A DNA stretch of 64,000 bases from Verrucomicrobiota bacterium (GCA_013820875.1 JACDHS010000004.1:35816-99815); one strand, 5' to 3'; positions 34,588-44,387 are shown, numbered from the stretch's first letter. The notes: a model not told the origin generated them from the sequence alone. Program-made: numbers and translations.

Positions 34588-36363
34588 TTAAATATTGTTT
34601 TCGAAAAGGCTCGGAGCGATTTCGCGGGCGAGAATTTGCGCCCTGGCTAAAATTTCCACACCGGAATCACATTGCAAGGCATAGTCCGCAAGTTTCCTGG
34701 CGTCCTCCATCTTGAGGCGCCGGATAAGAAACTTGATTTGGGGAACGGTCGGTGGAGCCACGCTAAGTTCGTCCACCCCCAACCCAAGTAATAATGGCAC
34801 CAGCACCGGATCGCCAGCCATCTCACCGCAAACCCCGACCCAGATGCCGTTCTTGTGTGCGGCTTCCACCGTCATCCTTATGAGTTGCAGAATCGCTGGA
34901 TGCGTTGGTTCGTAAAGATGGGCGATCTTTTCGTTTAAGCGATCGACGGCGAGCGAGTATTGGATCAGGTCGTTGGTTCCGATGCTGAAAAATTTGGCGT
35001 GTTTGGCCAGAACATTGGATGCGACTGCGGCCGAGGGTATCTCGATCATCGCACCAACTTCCATATCGGGATTGAACGGAACATTCTCGCACTTCAATTC
35101 CGCTTTGTATTCTTCCAGCAACGCATTGGCTTTATTCAACTCGTCCAGACAGGAGATCATCGGATACATCATCTTGATGTTTCCTTCGACACTGGCGCGG
35201 AGAATGGCGCGAAGTTGAACACGGAAAAGGTCTTTCTGTTGCAGGCAAAAGCGGATCGCCCGCCAGCCCAGAAAAGGATTCATCTCCTGCGGGATCTGGA
35301 GGTGAGAAAGAAATTTATCGCCGCCCAGGTCCAGAGTGCGGATGACGACTGGCGCCGGTTTTAGTGCTGCTGCCACAGAACGATAGGCTGCATATTGTTC
35401 TTCTTCTGTCGGCAGAATCTCGCGGTTGATGAACAGGTATTCCGTGCGGAACAAGCCGACTCCTTCGGCGCCGCAAGCCTTCACTGCGACGGCATCGGTG
35501 GCCTGCTCGACATTCGCGGAAAGAATGATGTGTTTACCATCCAGCGTGACGGCGGGTTGATCGTGGATGCCCTTCAGGTGTTCCTGAAGATCAACCTGTT
35601 TGCGCTCAAGTTGCCCGTATTCGAAAAGGGTTTGGTCGCTGGGATCAAGAATGACTACTCCGTTGTAACCGTCGAGCAACGCATATTGGCCCGTTTCAAG
35701 GCGTTTGCTGAGATCCTGCAACCCCACCACAGCCGGGATCTGCATGGAGCGGGCCATGATCGCAGTGTGGGAAGTTTTGCTGCCGCCATCCGTGCCGAAC
35801 CCAAGAACCATGTTACGGTCCAGCAATGCAGTTTGGGAGGGGACAAGGTCTTCAGCGATAATGATGCAAGGTTCTTTCAGGTGGCGAAAATCAATGCCAT
35901 CGAGCCCCATTAAATTATTCAGAATCCGCTCCGAAACATCGCGAATATCCGCCACGCGCTCGCGCAGGAAGTCATCTTCAATCTTGCTCAACGTTGCCGC
36001 ATATTTTTGCGCAAATTCGGAGAAGGCATATTCCGAATTTACTTTTCCTGTTTGAATGGCTCGGGTGACTTCCTCGATCAACAACGGATCTTCGAGCACG
36101 AGCAGATGCGCATCGAAAATCGTGGCATGTTCCGCACCAACCCCTTCCTGGACCTGCCGTTGCACATCGAGGATCTGCCGGCGGGTTTCAGCGAGCGCGC
36201 GTTCGAGGCGTTCCATTTCTTTGGGAACCTGTTCGTCAGAAATGGAGTAATGCGGAATGGACGGCTTATTCTCCCGGAGAACGATGATCTTTCCGCGACA
36301 AACGCCTGCTGAAACGGGAATACCCTTGAAGCTCTTCTCTCCAGCTTTGACGTGCTCGCGCAT
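34588..36363 (-). CDS. ptsI: Phosphoenolpyruvate-protein phosphotransferase (PTS enzyme I)
   Basis: 591 residues, near the usual ~575. FKGIPVSAGVCRGKIIVL at the start, the phospho-His site GGSKTSHTAIMARSMQIPAV (~190), GVGLFRTEYLFINREILPTE, and the PEP-binding C-terminal barrel with SIGTNDLIQYSLAVDR and GVCGEMAGDP. It moves phosphate from PEP to HPr. No HPr or enzyme II is in the window, so sugar uptake versus regulatory PTS cannot be judged here. Co-directional with the nucleotidyltransferase gene; divergent from the dienelactone hydrolase gene. Confidence 0.95.
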   Translation of the reverse strand: MREHVKAGEKSFKGIPVSAGVCRGKIIVLRENKPSIPHYSISDEQVPKEMERLERALAETRRQILDVQRQVQEGVGAEHATIFDAHLLVLEDPLLIEEVTRAIQTGKVNSEYAFSEFAQKYAATLSKIEDDFLRERVADIRDVSERILNNLMGLDGIDFRHLKEPCIIIAEDLVPSQTALLDRNMVLGFGTDGGSKTSHTAIMARSMQIPAVVGLQDLSKRLETGQYALLDGYNGVVILDPSDQTLFEYGQLERKQVDLQEHLKGIHDQPAVTLDGKHIILSANVEQATDAVAVKACGAEGVGLFRTEYLFINREILPTEEEQYAAYRSVAAALKPAPVVIRTLDLGGDKFLSHLQIPQEMNPFLGWRAIRFCLQQKDLFRVQLRAILRASVEGNIKMMYPMISCLDELNKANALLEEYKAELKCENVPFNPDMEVGAMIEIPSAAVASNVLAKHAKFFSIGTNDLIQYSLAVDRLNEKIAHLYEPTHPAILQLIRMTVEAAHKNGIWVGVCGEMAGDPVLVPLLLGLGVDELSVAPPTVPQIKFLIRRLKMEDARKLADYALQCDSGVEILARAQILAREIAPSLFENNI

Positions 36364-36634
36364 GAAAAATTGATTAAATCGGATTAACTGAGTTGAACAC
36401 TAATTCTTCCGGCGCCAGCAGGCAATGCCGGAACAAGTCCAAATTAAAACTGTGACTCTTCTACACCCATGTGCAAATTAAAAGTTAGCGCAGCAATTCA
36501 CCAGATCATCGAATAAAATGAGTGGCTATCCCATCAGAAACGCTGGAAATCATCATTTTGCCGACAGGTAAAGCCGCTACCAAAACCATTCGTTCCCCGA
36601 TTGAAAGAGTGTCGCACTCTGCTATATGGAACTT

Positions 36635-37408
36635 ATGAAACGGGCACTCATAATTTTCTTCGCGCTGACAGTTTTCAACAGCGCCCACGCGGAAGTTCAA
36701 TTCAAGACAGTGGAATACAAGCAAGGTGACGCCGTTTTGGAAGGGCTCCATGTGTATGACGATGTTGCCACAGGCAAACGCCCGGGGGTGCTCGTTGTCC
36801 ATCAATGGAAAGGGTTGGGCGATTACGAAAAGAAACGCGCCGAGATGCTGGCGAAGCTCGGATACAACGTTTTCGCAGCCGATATTTATGGAAAAGGGAT
36901 CCGTCCGAAAGAAACAAAAGATGCCGCTGCCCAGGCTGGTAAATTCAAGAAAGATCCCGACCTGATGCGCGAACGAGTGAACGCTGCTTTCGAAGTGTTG
37001 CAGAAACATGCACTGACCGATTCCAGGCGAACGGCGGCAATTGGATATTGTTTCGGCGGCACTGTGGTCCTGGAACTTGCCCGGAGCGGTGCTGATGCAA
37101 ATGGTGTGGTGTCATTTCACGGAGGTCTGGGCACTTCGCAGCCTGCCGGTGAAGGCATGAAAGCAGAAATACTCGCTCTGCACGGTGCTGACGATCCGCA
37201 TGTGCCTGTAGAAGAGGTCACAGCCTTTGCCAAAGAAATGCGGGAGGGAAAGGCTGACTGGCAATTGATCGCTTACGGAAACGCCGTTCATTCCTTTACC
37301 GATTGGAACGCTGGCAATGACAATTCCAAAGGCTCAGCCTACAACGAAAAAGCCGACAAACGTTCATGGGAAGCGATGAAGCTGTTTTTCGCGGAGTTGT
37401 TCAAGTGA
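36635..37408 (+). CDS. Exported dienelactone hydrolase family protein
   Basis: 257 residues from ATG 36635 (another ATG 9 bases upstream). Signal peptide RALIIFFALTVFNSAHA. Alpha/beta hydrolase with the dienelactone hydrolase Cys nucleophile in AIGYCFGGTVVLELARSG, acid in LALHGADDPHVPVEEV and His in AYGNAVHSFTDWNAGND. The early VLVVHQWKGLGDYEKKRAEM and YNVFAADIYGKG segments are typical. Periplasmic; substrate unknown. Confidence 0.88.
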   Translation: MKRALIIFFALTVFNSAHAEVQFKTVEYKQGDAVLEGLHVYDDVATGKRPGVLVVHQWKGLGDYEKKRAEMLAKLGYNVFAADIYGKGIRPKETKDAAAQAGKFKKDPDLMRERVNAAFEVLQKHALTDSRRTAAIGYCFGGTVVLELARSGADANGVVSFHGGLGTSQPAGEGMKAEILALHGADDPHVPVEEVTAFAKEMREGKADWQLIAYGNAVHSFTDWNAGNDNSKGSAYNEKADKRSWEAMKLFFAELFK

Positions 37409-37570
37409 TGTGAGTGCATATTGCTGACAGGGCAATGCGATGTAATGTTTGAAAGCTATGTGCGCCTCGCCGCGCGCAGTCGAAAAACTCGGGAAAACCA
37501 CTTGCGCCATGTTGTAAACATCGTTAGTTTTCGCCGCGCTTTGACCCGAAAAGGTCTAAGTTCCTCAAGT

Positions 37571-37646
37571 GGGCTGGTAGCTCAGTTGGTAGAGCAGTGC
37601 CCTTTTAAGGCATTTGTCCAGGGTTCGAGTCCCTGCCAGCCCACCA
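37571..37646 (+). tRNA. tRNA-Lys (anticodon TTT)
   Basis: Full cloverleaf: acceptor GGGCTGG/CCAGCCC, D-arm GCTC AGTTGGTAGA GC, anticodon arm GTGCC-CTTTTAA-GGCAT with TTT anticodon, T-arm CAGGG TTCGAGT CCCTG, discriminator A and genome-encoded CCA. Confidence 0.96.
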
Positions 37647-37659
37647 TTTCTTTTTCCGT

Positions 37660-37905
37660 ATGGCTTGGGTTTACATATTGCGAGGCACTCGTGGACGATA
37701 TTATATCGGCGCGACGGACAATTTTGATCGTCGATTTGCTGAACATTGCAACGGAAAAGTCCACACCACCGCACGCTTGGGATTCCCTCTGGAAATTGTG
37801 TGCAAACGCGAATTGCCGTCTTTCTCGGATGCTTTGGTCCTCGAACGGGAGTTGAAGAAATTAAAGAATCCAAGATTCGCAATCTCTCGGTTGCAATCTG
37901 GTTGA
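37660..37905 (+). CDS. Small GIY-YIG endonuclease-like protein, tRNA-associated
   Basis: 81 residues, a stand-alone GIY-YIG domain: WVYILRGTRGRYYIGATDN (both motif halves), the Arg after it in DRRFAEHCNGK, and the conserved Glu in ALVLERELKKLKNP. Starts 14 bases after tRNA-Lys and its last codons (LQSG stop) run into a degenerate copy of the same tRNA. Such short GIY-YIG genes beside tRNA 3' ends are a recurrent pattern in bacterial genomes and suggest mobility by targeted cutting, though the function of this subfamily is not settled. Confidence 0.85.
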   Translation: MAWVYILRGTRGRYYIGATDNFDRRFAEHCNGKVHTTARLGFPLEIVCKRELPSFSDALVLERELKKLKNPRFAISRLQSG

Positions 37906-37971
37906 CGTTGTTGGTAGAGCAGCCCCGATTTTCGGGGTTTGTCCAGGGTTCGAGTCCCTGCCAGCCCACCA
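37898..37971 (+). pseudogene. Degenerate tRNA-Lys copy forming the right edge of the GIY-YIG insert
   Basis: Bases 37938-37982 repeat 37613-37657 exactly (45 bp: T-arm, acceptor 3' strand, CCA and flank), and GTTGGTAGAGCAG repeats at the same 325-base offset. The anticodon arm is replaced by CCCCGATTTTCGGGG, a perfect 6-bp hairpin with TTT loop, and the 5' acceptor strand is lost, so it should not make a working tRNA. Confidence 0.85.
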
Positions 37972-38035
37972 TTTCTTTTTCCATGACGGTGGTTTACAAC
38001 GAAGATTGCCATCAGGTGCCGCCTGGATGTCGAGT

Positions 38036-41000
38036 TCAGTCTTCTGTTCGCGTTCGGTAGTATTGGTGAGGCAAACTTTCGAGGCGGGGATCACTGAAGT
38101 GCCTCGGTGCATTGGTAAATGTATTCGTCAGAAGCGGAATCCAATCGAGCAGGTCGCTGGAGCCTTCCAGAATGAATGTTTGCCCTGAGACGCCCTCGAT
38201 GCTGAAGCCGAATCCATTCGTTCCGAAACCAAATTGGCCATCGTTCAAAAGGATCAGCGGCGGAGTTGCTGCCGTTTGAAGAACCTCCTCCAGGAACCAA
38301 CTGGACGAGTTCCCGTTGATAAACCCACGCGCACGGAGCATGGCACCGGGCGAACTCGATACACCGCTCCACTGCCAACCGCCCGGAATCCGTGTTCCTG
38401 TTCCCACACTGGTCCATACCGCTTGATCAGAAGAAATTTCCAAAGTGGCTGCTTCAACTTCAGAGCTAATTCCACCTCGCAGCCACTGGATTTCCGAATC
38501 ATTGCGGCTCAGACTATGAACGGGCGGAGCTGTGTAGCTAAGCCGTCCAATGTTTTTGCGTGCTCGTCCGTATAAGGTTGTGAAGCTGCCACCAACGAGA
38601 GTTTTTCCATCGGCCTGAATGGCCAGAGAGAACACTGCCGAGTTGGTTCCAGCCACATCCATGTCGAAGGCGGTATCCAAACTGCCATCGCTATTAATAC
38701 GTCCCAGTCCGTTTCGAGATCCTCCGGCCAGATTGGAAAACGCTCCTCCCACTAAGATTTTTCCATCTGCTTGCGCAACCAACGCACGGACGTAAGAATT
38801 GGGCTTCGGAGCAAAGGCAGTATCCAGAATACCGTCGGAATTGAACCTTACGAGGTATGATAGAGCTGAGTTGCCATTGTAGCTGAAGAGTCCACCGACA
38901 ATCACCGCGCCGTCTGGCTGGAGTGCTAATGTGAACACCCACTGGTCCGATGATGACGAGCCCCATGTGTATATGTGGTCAAGGTTGCCACTGGAATCGA
39001 ACCGGACTAGATGATGAGTTGGACCCAGGTTGCTCGGAAGGAAGCGACCTCCGGCAATGATTTTTCCGTCCGTTTGAACCTGCATCGACTCCACTGCGGA
39101 TAGATAGGTAAGAAAATATGGACTGGACCGGCTAAAAGAAGAATCCCAACTGCCATCCGAATTCAGGCGAATCAAAGGATAGACAGGCACTGGAGGTGTG
39201 GAATTCGGAGCATAGCCTACTAGAATTTTTCCATCAGGCTGAAGCGCCAGGCAGGAAACAGTCCCGTCAATATACGGAGCATAAGACTGATCGAGAGTGC
39301 CATCTGCATTCAAACGGCCGATAGACGTGCGCGTCTGCCCCGCCAAATTCGTGAACGAGCCTCCCACCACGATTTTCCCATCGGTTTGCACAGCCAGAGC
39401 GCGGACGCCGCCGCCACTCACGCTCACATTGAAACTATCGTCACGCCTGCCGTCGGAATGAACGCGGGCGACACGGTTGCCGGGTGAGTTGGTGAAGTTG
39501 CCACCCATCACGATTTTACCGTCGGGTTGTATGGCCAAAGCATTGACGGAACCGTCTGCGTCTGGATTAAAACTATCCGCATACCTGGGCCAGACATGAA
39601 TGGTTTGACTTTGCATACTGCCGAGGGAATTCGTGACCACTACATGGTATGTGTCTCCGGTTGGCAAAGGTGCAGACACGTTGAGAGAGAAATTCGTCGC
39701 ACTGCTTATAAGCACTCCGTTTTTGTACCATTGGTATGACAAAGGACCGCTACCTGTTGCGGTGACACTAATAGTAGCGCCAGCCGTTATGGGTATCCAA
39801 AGGTCTCCCGTTTGAGCGGTGATCACTGGCGAACCAACCGAACTCTCGAGCACACTGGCAGAACCGTTATTATAGCCACCAAGCACAACGGCTCGGGCCC
39901 GAAGGGTGGCCGAAGAAGGAATATCAACACCTGTTGCTCGCCATCCCCCTGCAATTCGTTCGGCCGCAGGCAGGGCTGACCAGGAGGCACCGCTCCAATA
40001 TTCAAAGCTGACCCGGTTTGCCTCTGGACTACTGCCGCCACGCAACCAGGTGATGGTTGAATTCTCAAGGGCAAGTGTTTCAGTGACTCTCGATGAACTG
40101 TTCAGACGCCCAATGTTTGAGCGCGATATTCCCCACAAATTTCCGAAAATGCCGCCTGCAAATACTTTTCCATCTTTACGTGGAGCCAAGCAGTGTATGT
40201 CGCCCGTGAAACTTGGATTGAAAATGGCGTCCACCGTTCCATCTGGATGCAATTGGGCAACCCCCATATGAGTTTGTCCTCCCAAGGTGCCGAATGCACC
40301 AGCCAACAGAATCCTTCCATCTGCCTGGAGAATAATCGAACGAACCGTGTTGTTTGCTTCGGGCCGAAATGCCAGATCCAGAGAGCCGTTTACGTTGAGT
40401 CGGCCAATTCGTTGGCATGACTGTCCTCCCAGCGTGGTGAAATGGCCGCCGACAAGAATTCTCCCATCTTTCTGCACGACAATTGATCGAACCTCGCCAT
40501 TGGCATTCGGGTTGAAGCTTCCGTCCAGTGAACCGTCTGAGTTGAGGCGGCCAATTCGCTGGCGTGACTGCCCGCCGAGGTTGCTGAACTGTCCACCGAC
40601 CAGGATTCGTCCATCAGGCTGCAAAGCAATGCAGTTTACAATTGTGCCGAAGTTCATTACAGGATTGAAAGCGGCATCCAACGAACCATCCGCATTAAGG
40701 CGTCCGATCCCCTTTCTGGCCTGACCGGTGAGAGTTGCGAAGGAGCCTCCAACGAGGATCTTGCCGTCCGATTGCACGACACAAACATTCACGTTGCCAT
40801 CTGCTCCTGGATTGAATTCCGTATCAAGGCTGCCGTCAGCATTCAACCTTCCAATCCGGCTCCTTGATTGCCCCGCCAAAGTTGTAAACGCGCCTCCCAC
40901 CAGGATCTTCTCATCTGGTTGAACGTTCAGGCAAAATACGCTGTTGTTGGCTCCTGGGTTGAAAGTTGTATCCAACGCGTCATCGGGACGAAATCGACCT

Positions 41001-42769
41001 ATGAAATTTCGCTGTGAACTGGCGAGCACTGTGAATTGTCCACCGACCAGGAGACCGCCGCCCGGTTGCAACGCCATTGCATAAACGCCTGAGTTGGCTC
41101 CGGGATTGAATGAGTCAGCTCCGAAAGAACTCAAGAGCGCTGGTTGACTTCGGATGCTGCCAAGTGAGCTGCTTACCAACACTTCGAACGCATTCGCCGC
41201 GTTCTGAGCGCTTGGTGGGCTTGCCGTCCAAAATGAGCGTGTTGCACCGGCCAAAGCCGCTCCGTCTCTGAACCACTGATACGAAAAGGGACCGGTTCCG
41301 ACAGGTGCCACGTTGAATCGCACTTGAGCAGTGGTTCCCACAAATCGGTCACTGGGCTGGCTGCTCAGAGCGGGTGAACCAATCCCACTCTCGACGAACC
41401 ATTCGGATCCACTGCCGTAGCCACCCCGCAAATAAGCCCGGGCTCGAATCGTAGCATTGGACGGCAGGGCAAGACCGGTTAATTGCCATCCACCTGACAC
41501 TCGTTCAGGAACAGAAAGATCAAGCCAATCCAGACCATTCGTGGAGTAAGCAAGGGAGGCACTGCTTGCTTCCGGGCTGCTGCCACCGCGCTGCCAGGAG
41601 ATTGTAGAACCCTCTAAAGTGAGGCTTTGAACCGCAGGCAAATTATTGTTCAATCGTGCGATCCGACTTCGAGATGAGCCTCCAATTGAAGTGAAATTGC
41701 CACCTGCCAATAGTTTTCCGTCCGCCTGAAGCGCGAGGCAATAGACCGCAGCGGAGGCACTTGGATCGAAGGTGTCCAGAGTGCCATCCAGATTCAACCG
41801 CACTATATTCGAGCGTGACTGACCGCTGACACTATCGAAGCTACCGCCTGCCAGAATCATGCCGTTCGCCTGCACGGCGAATGTGCGAACATCGCCGTTT
41901 ATTTCCGGATGGAAGTCGGCGTCAATGGATCCGTCGGTGTTCAGGCGACCGATATGTAATCGTGTAAGGCCTCCAAGAGTATTGAATTTGCCGCCTGCGA
42001 GAATTTTCCCGTCTGCTTGCAAGGCGAGGCAGTATACCGCCTCGTCGGCTTCTGAATCAAAATCGTCGTCGAGTGAGCCATCTGGATGGAAGCGCGCGAT
42101 CTTGTTCCGCCCGCCCTGGGCGCTCGTAAAGTTTCCGCCTGCGATAATCTTTCCGTCTGGCTGCAGGGCCAGTGAATAGACGGAGTCGTTGATTGCGGGA
42201 CTAAAGCTTTCGTCGAGCGAGCCATCTTCGTTGAGGCGTCCAAGATAGGCGCGCGCCACGCCCGAGAGCGTTGTGAACGAGCCACCCACGAGGATCTTTC
42301 CGTCAGGTTGTGTCGCCATGACATAAACGTTTGTGTCCGCTCCGGAATTAAAGAAAGGATCCAGGCTGCCATCCGCATTCAGTCTGGCGATACGACTGCG
42401 GCTTTTGCTTGTAAGGTTTGTGAAAGCACCGCCAACAAGAATTTTTCCGTCAGGCTGCACACTGAGACAATAGACAGGAGTGCTGGCTGGGCTGGTTATT
42501 CCCGGGCTGAAAGTTGTGTCGAGCGAATCGTAACCATAATCGAAATGAAACCGCCCGAGCCCATTACGGGTCGAACCTGCCAGACTTCCAAAAGCTCCGC
42601 CAACCAACAAGTTGCCATCCGCTTGCACTGCGAAGGCATAAACCGTGTTGCCTGCTCCTGGATTAAAACTGTCAGCAGTTTGGGAATGAAGTGGCGCAGC
42701 GAAGCTGAACACGAAGAGCATTATAAGACAAAATGCTGAATTAATTCTAAAGTGATGGACTGGTTGCAT
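38036..42769 (-). CDS. Giant secreted delta-60-repeat protein: three blocks of seven repeats with Ig-like linkers
   Basis: 1577 residues from ATG 42769, which begins a signal peptide (NSAFCLIMLFVFSFAAPLHS). I count 21 delta-60 repeats (consensus like VYALALQPDGKILVGGAF then RIGRLNADGSLD) in three runs of exactly seven, each run long enough for a seven-bladed beta-propeller. After each run comes a shared module (TLEGSTISWQRGGSSPEA through IRARAYLRGGYGSGSEWF), and between runs an Ig-like domain (GPFSYQWFRDGAAL; GPLSYQWYKNGVLI). The C-terminal GQTFILEGSSDLLDWIPL ending FSDPRLESLPHQYYR is a module seen at the end of many verrucomicrobial secreted proteins. Monocistronic. Function unknown; surface or extracellular binding is likely. 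Confidence 0.9.
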   Translation of the reverse strand: MQPVHHFRINSAFCLIMLFVFSFAAPLHSQTADSFNPGAGNTVYAFAVQADGNLLVGGAFGSLAGSTRNGLGRFHFDYGYDSLDTTFSPGITSPASTPVYCLSVQPDGKILVGGAFTNLTSKSRSRIARLNADGSLDPFFNSGADTNVYVMATQPDGKILVGGSFTTLSGVARAYLGRLNEDGSLDESFSPAINDSVYSLALQPDGKIIAGGNFTSAQGGRNKIARFHPDGSLDDDFDSEADEAVYCLALQADGKILAGGKFNTLGGLTRLHIGRLNTDGSIDADFHPEINGDVRTFAVQANGMILAGGSFDSVSGQSRSNIVRLNLDGTLDTFDPSASAAVYCLALQADGKLLAGGNFTSIGGSSRSRIARLNNNLPAVQSLTLEGSTISWQRGGSSPEASSASLAYSTNGLDWLDLSVPERVSGGWQLTGLALPSNATIRARAYLRGGYGSGSEWFVESGIGSPALSSQPSDRFVGTTAQVRFNVAPVGTGPFSYQWFRDGAALAGATRSFWTASPPSAQNAANAFEVLVSSSLGSIRSQPALLSSFGADSFNPGANSGVYAMALQPGGGLLVGGQFTVLASSQRNFIGRFRPDDALDTTFNPGANNSVFCLNVQPDEKILVGGAFTTLAGQSRSRIGRLNADGSLDTEFNPGADGNVNVCVVQSDGKILVGGSFATLTGQARKGIGRLNADGSLDAAFNPVMNFGTIVNCIALQPDGRILVGGQFSNLGGQSRQRIGRLNSDGSLDGSFNPNANGEVRSIVVQKDGRILVGGHFTTLGGQSCQRIGRLNVNGSLDLAFRPEANNTVRSIILQADGRILLAGAFGTLGGQTHMGVAQLHPDGTVDAIFNPSFTGDIHCLAPRKDGKVFAGGIFGNLWGISRSNIGRLNSSSRVTETLALENSTITWLRGGSSPEANRVSFEYWSGASWSALPAAERIAGGWRATGVDIPSSATLRARAVVLGGYNNGSASVLESSVGSPVITAQTGDLWIPITAGATISVTATGSGPLSYQWYKNGVLISSATNFSLNVSAPLPTGDTYHVVVTNSLGSMQSQTIHVWPRYADSFNPDADGSVNALAIQPDGKIVMGGNFTNSPGNRVARVHSDGRRDDSFNVSVSGGGVRALAVQTDGKIVVGGSFTNLAGQTRTSIGRLNADGTLDQSYAPYIDGTVSCLALQPDGKILVGYAPNSTPPVPVYPLIRLNSDGSWDSSFSRSSPYFLTYLSAVESMQVQTDGKIIAGGRFLPSNLGPTHHLVRFDSSGNLDHIYTWGSSSSDQWVFTLALQPDGAVIVGGLFSYNGNSALSYLVRFNSDGILDTAFAPKPNSYVRALVAQADGKILVGGAFSNLAGGSRNGLGRINSDGSLDTAFDMDVAGTNSAVFSLAIQADGKTLVGGSFTTLYGRARKNIGRLSYTAPPVHSLSRNDSEIQWLRGGISSEVEAATLEISSDQAVWTSVGTGTRIPGGWQWSGVSSSPGAMLRARGFINGNSSSWFLEEVLQTAATPPLILLNDGQFGFGTNGFGFSIEGVSGQTFILEGSSDLLDWIPLLTNTFTNAPRHFSDPRLESLPHQYYRTRTED

Positions 42770-42915
42770 AGTGGATTCCCTGCTTTTGAAAACTGAAGTC
42801 CAGAGCTTTGAAAGGCAAGGCCGAACCGGCGCAAAAACCCGACTTATCGGCGGGGCTCGGCATCTTACTCCATGGAGAAATTCACATTCAGATAGGCCGT
42901 TGCAAATGGCCGGAT

Positions 42916-43278
42916 TTACATGATGAAAACCTGCTTGCCACTCCGGACAGATTGCAAGGTGGCGCGGTTGGACTTTAGGATTTGAATGGCCGTTTCGTTG
43001 GGAAGTTGAAACTGGTTCAAGCTGTAGCTGACCAGGGTATCGCCGTTCTGCGCTGTTACACACGCTGTATCTTCCACCTCCACTCCCTCCAAGGCTTGAT
43101 GCCTGGCCGCACAGAAACCTTTGCCTGTGGGACCGACGATCCATTCGACTGCATTGACCAGATGAGTCAGCGCATCCTGGATCAAGCCGCCGCCGGTTTC
43201 ATGGTTGTTGTAATAGACGTCGCGGTAAGCCGGGCGAAGGCCGGGATCCCAGGCGTGGCTGTGAACATCAACGATCAT
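42916..43278 (-). pseudogene. Remnant of a Gfo/Idh/MocA dehydrogenase C-terminus behind an amidohydrolase-like start
   Basis: 120 codons, ATG overlapping the D-threonine-aldolase-like stop by 4 bases. The body matches the C-terminal half of Gfo/Idh oxidoreductases (TGGGLIQDALTHLVNAVEWI, EGVEVEDTACVT, LNQFQLPNETAIQI), but the whole NAD-binding half is missing. The first ten residues (MIVDVHSHAW) instead look like the N-terminus of a metal-dependent amidohydrolase, as if a deletion had joined two genes. The frame is intact, so a short product could still be made. Confidence 0.7.
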
Positions 43279-44387
43279 GAAAGCTTTCCTCGCGCGTCCA
43301 CCGTGATCTTGCGCAACGAACCATCCGCTTCCAGCCACCAGATTGCATCCTGCAAATTGACACAGGGACAAATGTGATTGGGAATCACGGAAACGCGTTC
43401 GCCGACTTTGGGCCGTTTCTCGCAGCGCGACACATCCACCTGGCCATGCTCCTCGCTCAACGCTGAAATGCGGGCGGCTGGATACTCTATAATGTGACCA
43501 TGCCCGCTCTCCTTCGCTGGCCCACAGAGATCGCTTGTGAAAGTTTTCGACCCTCCATCAAGGACAACCTGGCTTTCCACCGCGTCACTCACCACCGTGC
43601 AAATGATTTGCGCCGCGCAATCTTCCAGCGGGCAATAGCCGCCCCGGACGATGTTCATATCATTGAAGACATACGTGCCCGGACGAATTTCTGTATATTC
43701 CTTGACCAGGTGGGATTGAAAAGCCGTGGGCGTTGATCCGCCGGAAACGATCCCCGCCGACAAACCGCTTTTTGCCCAGAGATCAATGGCTTCCTGGAGT
43801 TTCACTGACACTGCAGCAAGAGGTGCTGCTTGTTGCTCAACCGATTGCCCAATGTGGCCGGGATAACACAGGATTCCATCCAATCGCAGACCGCGGCTCT
43901 GATCGATCAACTGGGCAAGCGCCAGCGAATCGGACGCAGTCGCCACGCCGACGCGTTTCATCCCGACATCCATTTCCACGAGCACACCAATCGTGCTGTT
44001 CGCAGATTGCGCCGCGGCGGCCAGGGCTTCCACACCAAAGGAACTATCCGCCACCACGCGCATCGTCCGGGAGTGAGCCAGTTCCGCGAGGCCTTTGCAT
44101 CGGGCCAGATCCACGGCGGGATAAGCCATCAACAGATCTTCTGCTACCGCCTGCAGTTGCTCGGCTTCTCCGACTTTGGCAACGGTCAGCCCAATCGCGC
44201 CTGCCTCAATCTGCAAACCGGCGATGAACCGGCTCTTATGGGTTTTTGTATGCGGACGAATGCCAAGATTGTGCTGCGACGCGTAGGTGGCAAGTCTTTG
44301 GATATTGCGGCGAACGATCGCTGCATCCAGGACTAGTGCTGGGGTCGGTAACTCCGCGAGGTTCCTCGCTTGATCCAAGTCTTTCAT
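43275..44387 (-). CDS. D-threonine aldolase/alanine racemase-fold PLP enzyme
   Basis: 370 residues. Fold-type III PLP enzyme: ELPTPALVLDAAIVRRNI, then GIRPHTKTHKSRFIAGLQIE with the PLP Lys, VLVEMDVGMKRVGVATASDS, CYPGHIGQ, and SGGSTPTAF. The C-terminal VIPNHICPCVNLQDAIW supplies the His and Cys metal ligands typical of D-threonine aldolases and D-serine dehydratases. Cleaves or dehydrates D-3-hydroxy amino acids. It is divergent from the GntR/LacI regulator gene across 870 bp of repeat-rich DNA and translationally coupled to the Gfo/Idh remnant. Confidence 0.88.
   Translation of the reverse strand: MKDLDQARNLAELPTPALVLDAAIVRRNIQRLATYASQHNLGIRPHTKTHKSRFIAGLQIEAGAIGLTVAKVGEAEQLQAVAEDLLMAYPAVDLARCKGLAELAHSRTMRVVADSSFGVEALAAAAQSANSTIGVLVEMDVGMKRVGVATASDSLALAQLIDQSRGLRLDGILCYPGHIGQSVEQQAAPLAAVSVKLQEAIDLWAKSGLSAGIVSGGSTPTAFQSHLVKEYTEIRPGTYVFNDMNIVRGGYCPLEDCAAQIICTVVSDAVESQVVLDGGSKTFTSDLCGPAKESGHGHIIEYPAARISALSEEHGQVDVSRCEKRPKVGERVSVIPNHICPCVNLQDAIWWLEADGSLRKITVDARGKLS

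Noticed and set aside
37421..37855. 144-codon plus-strand frame spanning tRNA-Lys
   Set aside because: Reads through the tRNA and overlaps the better-supported GIY-YIG gene.
43275..44387. Calling the PLP enzyme a true alanine racemase
   Set aside because: The C-terminal His/Cys metal motif (NHICPC) and family start fit D-threonine aldolase/D-serine dehydratase type, not Alr.
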